Below, in pieces: positions 4,078-5,358 of a stretch of DNA of 5,358 nt. The DNA lies in the NCBI GenBank assembly GCA_046765875.1, contig JBKPSJ010000154.1, positions 1-5,358 of the forward strand, given 5' to 3'. The notes beneath the pieces are model-generated. The model was not told the origin of the DNA. It was given only the letters and a program-made list of their open reading frames with translations, and did no database searches. A program made the translations under genes and the position numbers. Numbering within the stretch: position 1 is the stretch's first letter; every line of letters begins with the position of its first letter. The DNA comes from DASRHY01 sp046765875. Its GTDB lineage: Bacteria > Actinomycetota > Actinomycetes > Propionibacteriales > Kribbellaceae.

Positions 4078-5358
4078 ATGGACGAACTCGTGCTCGATGC
4101 CCCGATCGTCGCCGTCGCGGTGTACCCGGACCGGGCCCGCATCACCCGTCGCGGCCGGATCACCGTCCCGGCCGGAGACCAGACCGTGTACGTCGAACCG
4201 CTGCCGCTGGGGTTGCAGAGCGACTCCGTCCGGGTGGCCGGGCGTGGTCCGGCCACCGTGCTCGGCGTGGATGTCGCGATGCGGCACCACCCGCAGGCGC
4301 CGGACCAGACCGTGGCCGAGCTCGAGCGGCAGCGCCGCGAGGCCGAGGCCGAGGTCGGCACGATCGCCGACGCCGACGAGGTGCAGGCCCAGCTCGACAC
4401 CTTCCTCGAGCAACTCGCCCACCGGGCCGGCAAGAGCTTCGCCCGCGCGCTGGCCTCGGGGGACGGCAGCGCCGATGTCTCCGGCTTCACCGAGTCGCTG
4501 ACCACCCGGCTGGCCGGCGTACGGTCCCGGCGCCGCGAGCTCGCCGAGCAGCGGATCGAGGCCGAGGAACGGCTGGCAGCAGCCGAGCGCCGGCTGGCCG
4601 CGATCGCGCAGCAGCGCGTGCCGGACCGGCAGTCGGCCGCGGTCGCGCTCGAGGTCGAGACCGATGCCGAGGTCGAGATCGAGCTCTCCTACGTCGTCGC
4701 CGGCGCCGGCTGGACCTCCTCGTACGACGTCCGGCTGACCGGCGAGCGGATGACGCTGAACTGGTACGGCCTGGTCACCCAGCACACCGGCGAGGACTGG
4801 CCCGAGTGCGAGCTGACCCTGTCGACCGCCCGGCCGGCCGCGGCGGAGAGGGTGCCCGAGCTGGAGCCCTGGTACCTGGACCGGTACCGCCCGCCGGTGC
4901 CGATGCCACCGCCCGCCGCTGCACCGAGGGGCCGGGCAGCGCCCCTCGGCGCGATGGCGATGGACAGCGCGCGTGAGTCCGAGGTGGCGCTCGCCGCCGC
5001 GCCGATGGTCGAGGCTCAGGCGACGGTCGAGCAGGGTATGGCCGCCGCGTCGTACACCCCGACCCGGCCGGTCGCGGTCCCGGCCGACGGCGCCGCACAC
5101 CGGGCGACGATCGCGGCGATCGGCCTCGACGCTGAGCTCGACTACATCACCGCACCTGTGCGGTCGACCGATGTTCATCTGCGCGCGACCGTGGTCAACT
5201 CGTCGCAGCACGCCCTCCCGGCCGGCAAGGCCTCGGTCTTTCATGAGGCCGACTTCGTCGGGTCGGCGGCCCTGCCGGTGTGGGCGCCGGGCGAGGACGT
5301 CGAGCTCGCCCTGGGCCTGGACGACCGGGTACGGGTCGAGCGCAAGCTGGTACGCCGC
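4078..5358 (+). CDS. MuiA-family protein (DUF4140 / coiled coil / DUF4139), C-terminus off the window edge
   Basis: 427 codons are present, ending on a codon boundary with no stop. Residues about 8-75 form the DUF4140-type N-terminal domain (APIVAVAVYPDRARITRRG at 8-26, then VPAGDQTVYVEPLPLGLQSD at 30-49). Residues 76-180 are Glu/Arg/Ala-rich and predicted coiled coil. DUF4139 starts near 195 with ELSYVVAGAGWTSSYDVRL (202-220) and the W-x-x-x-L-T-L-S-T-A-R-P strand (241-253). An Ala/Pro/Met-rich linker of about 70 residues follows, and the second half resumes with LDYITAPV, HLRATVVNSS, ASVFHEADFVG and LALGLDDRVRVERKLV. Relatives are named after the mucoidy inhibitor MuiA; the biochemical role is unknown. 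No signal peptide is visible, so a cytoplasmic location is likely here. Family members are usually about 500-600 residues, so roughly 100 or more are missing on the right. Confidence 0.92.
   Translation, partial: MDELVLDAPIVAVAVYPDRARITRRGRITVPAGDQTVYVEPLPLGLQSDSVRVAGRGPATVLGVDVAMRHHPQAPDQTVAELERQRREAEAEVGTIADADEVQAQLDTFLEQLAHRAGKSFARALASGDGSADVSGFTESLTTRLAGVRSRRRELAEQRIEAEERLAAAERRLAAIAQQRVPDRQSAAVALEVETDAEVEIELSYVVAGAGWTSSYDVRLTGERMTLNWYGLVTQHTGEDWPECELTLSTARPAAAERVPELEPWYLDRYRPPVPMPPPAAAPRGRAAPLGAMAMDSARESEVALAAAPMVEAQATVEQGMAAASYTPTRPVAVPADGAAHRATIAAIGLDAELDYITAPVRSTDVHLRATVVNSSQHALPAGKASVFHEADFVGSAALPVWAPGEDVELALGLDDRVRVERKLVRR
4924..4949 (+). other. 9-bp stem inside the MuiA-family gene
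   Basis: CCGAGGGGC (4924-4932) and GCCCCTCGG (4941-4949) are perfect complements around an 8-base loop. They fall in the codons of the Ala/Pro-rich linker between the two halves of DUF4139. A stem this strong might slow ribosomes at the domain boundary, but in such G+C-rich DNA it may be chance. Confidence 0.4.

Noticed and set aside
3109..5244. A reverse-strand open frame of about 711 codons spanning the thiamine-binding, cupin and MuiA genes
   Set aside because: Only its last 98 codons (3405-3109) are real. The rest lies antisense to two well-recognised plus-strand genes, is rich in Arg/Gly/His and shows no domain; it stays open because of the G+C bias.
1..5358. A new defence, toxin-antitoxin, phage or mobile system
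   Set aside because: No nuclease, transposase, integrase, toxin-antitoxin pair, direct-repeat boundary or tRNA target was seen, and composition looks even throughout.

Overview
The window reads as high-GC actinobacterial chromosome. Third codon positions are strongly G/C, GTG starts are common, several genes seem to start at or near their transcription start, and intergenic gaps are short. The protein sequences look most like Nocardioidaceae/Kribbella-type genomes, but that placement is an impression and no search was run. I see no tRNA, rRNA, CRISPR array, insertion sequence, phage gene or origin.

Layout, left to right. (1) 1-845, minus: N-terminal 281 codons of a secreted coiled-coil protein of the kind that usually ends in an NlpC/P60 peptidoglycan hydrolase domain; its C-terminus lies off the left edge. 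(2) 846-1064: leader and control region of that gene. It holds a good ribosome binding site, a 9-bp stem in the 5' leader, a TACTGT -10 element, four tandem 9-bp TGT-headed repeats just upstream, an operator-like dyad, and the terminator of the next gene. (3) 1065-2132, minus: secreted six-Asp-box beta-propeller (BNR/Ycf48-like). (4) 2197-2664 and 2661-3149, plus: a two-gene unit with overlapping GTGA, encoding a GNAT-like protein and a small Mesh1/SpoT-type HD hydrolase. (5) 3109-3405, minus: MTH1187-family thiamine-binding protein, convergent with and overlapping the hydrolase gene by 41 bp. (6) 3431-3925, plus: single-domain cupin, divergent from the thiamine-binding gene across 25 bp. (7) 3926-4077: intergenic region with two inverted repeats and a probable leaderless promoter. 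(8) 4078-5358, plus: first 427 codons of a MuiA-family protein (DUF4140, coiled coil, DUF4139), running off the right edge.

The genes do not form one obvious pathway. Two neighbours (the NlpC/P60-type protein and the propeller) are exported and separated by a terminator. The GNAT-like/HD hydrolase pair is the only clear operon, and the HD protein probably acts on alarmone-type nucleotides. I do not see a convincing new defence or mobile system. The best leads are the phased repeat cluster upstream of the cell-wall hydrolase gene, the coupling of a degenerate GNAT-like protein to an alarmone-hydrolase homologue, and the tightly overlapping convergent and divergent arrangements around the thiamine-binding gene.
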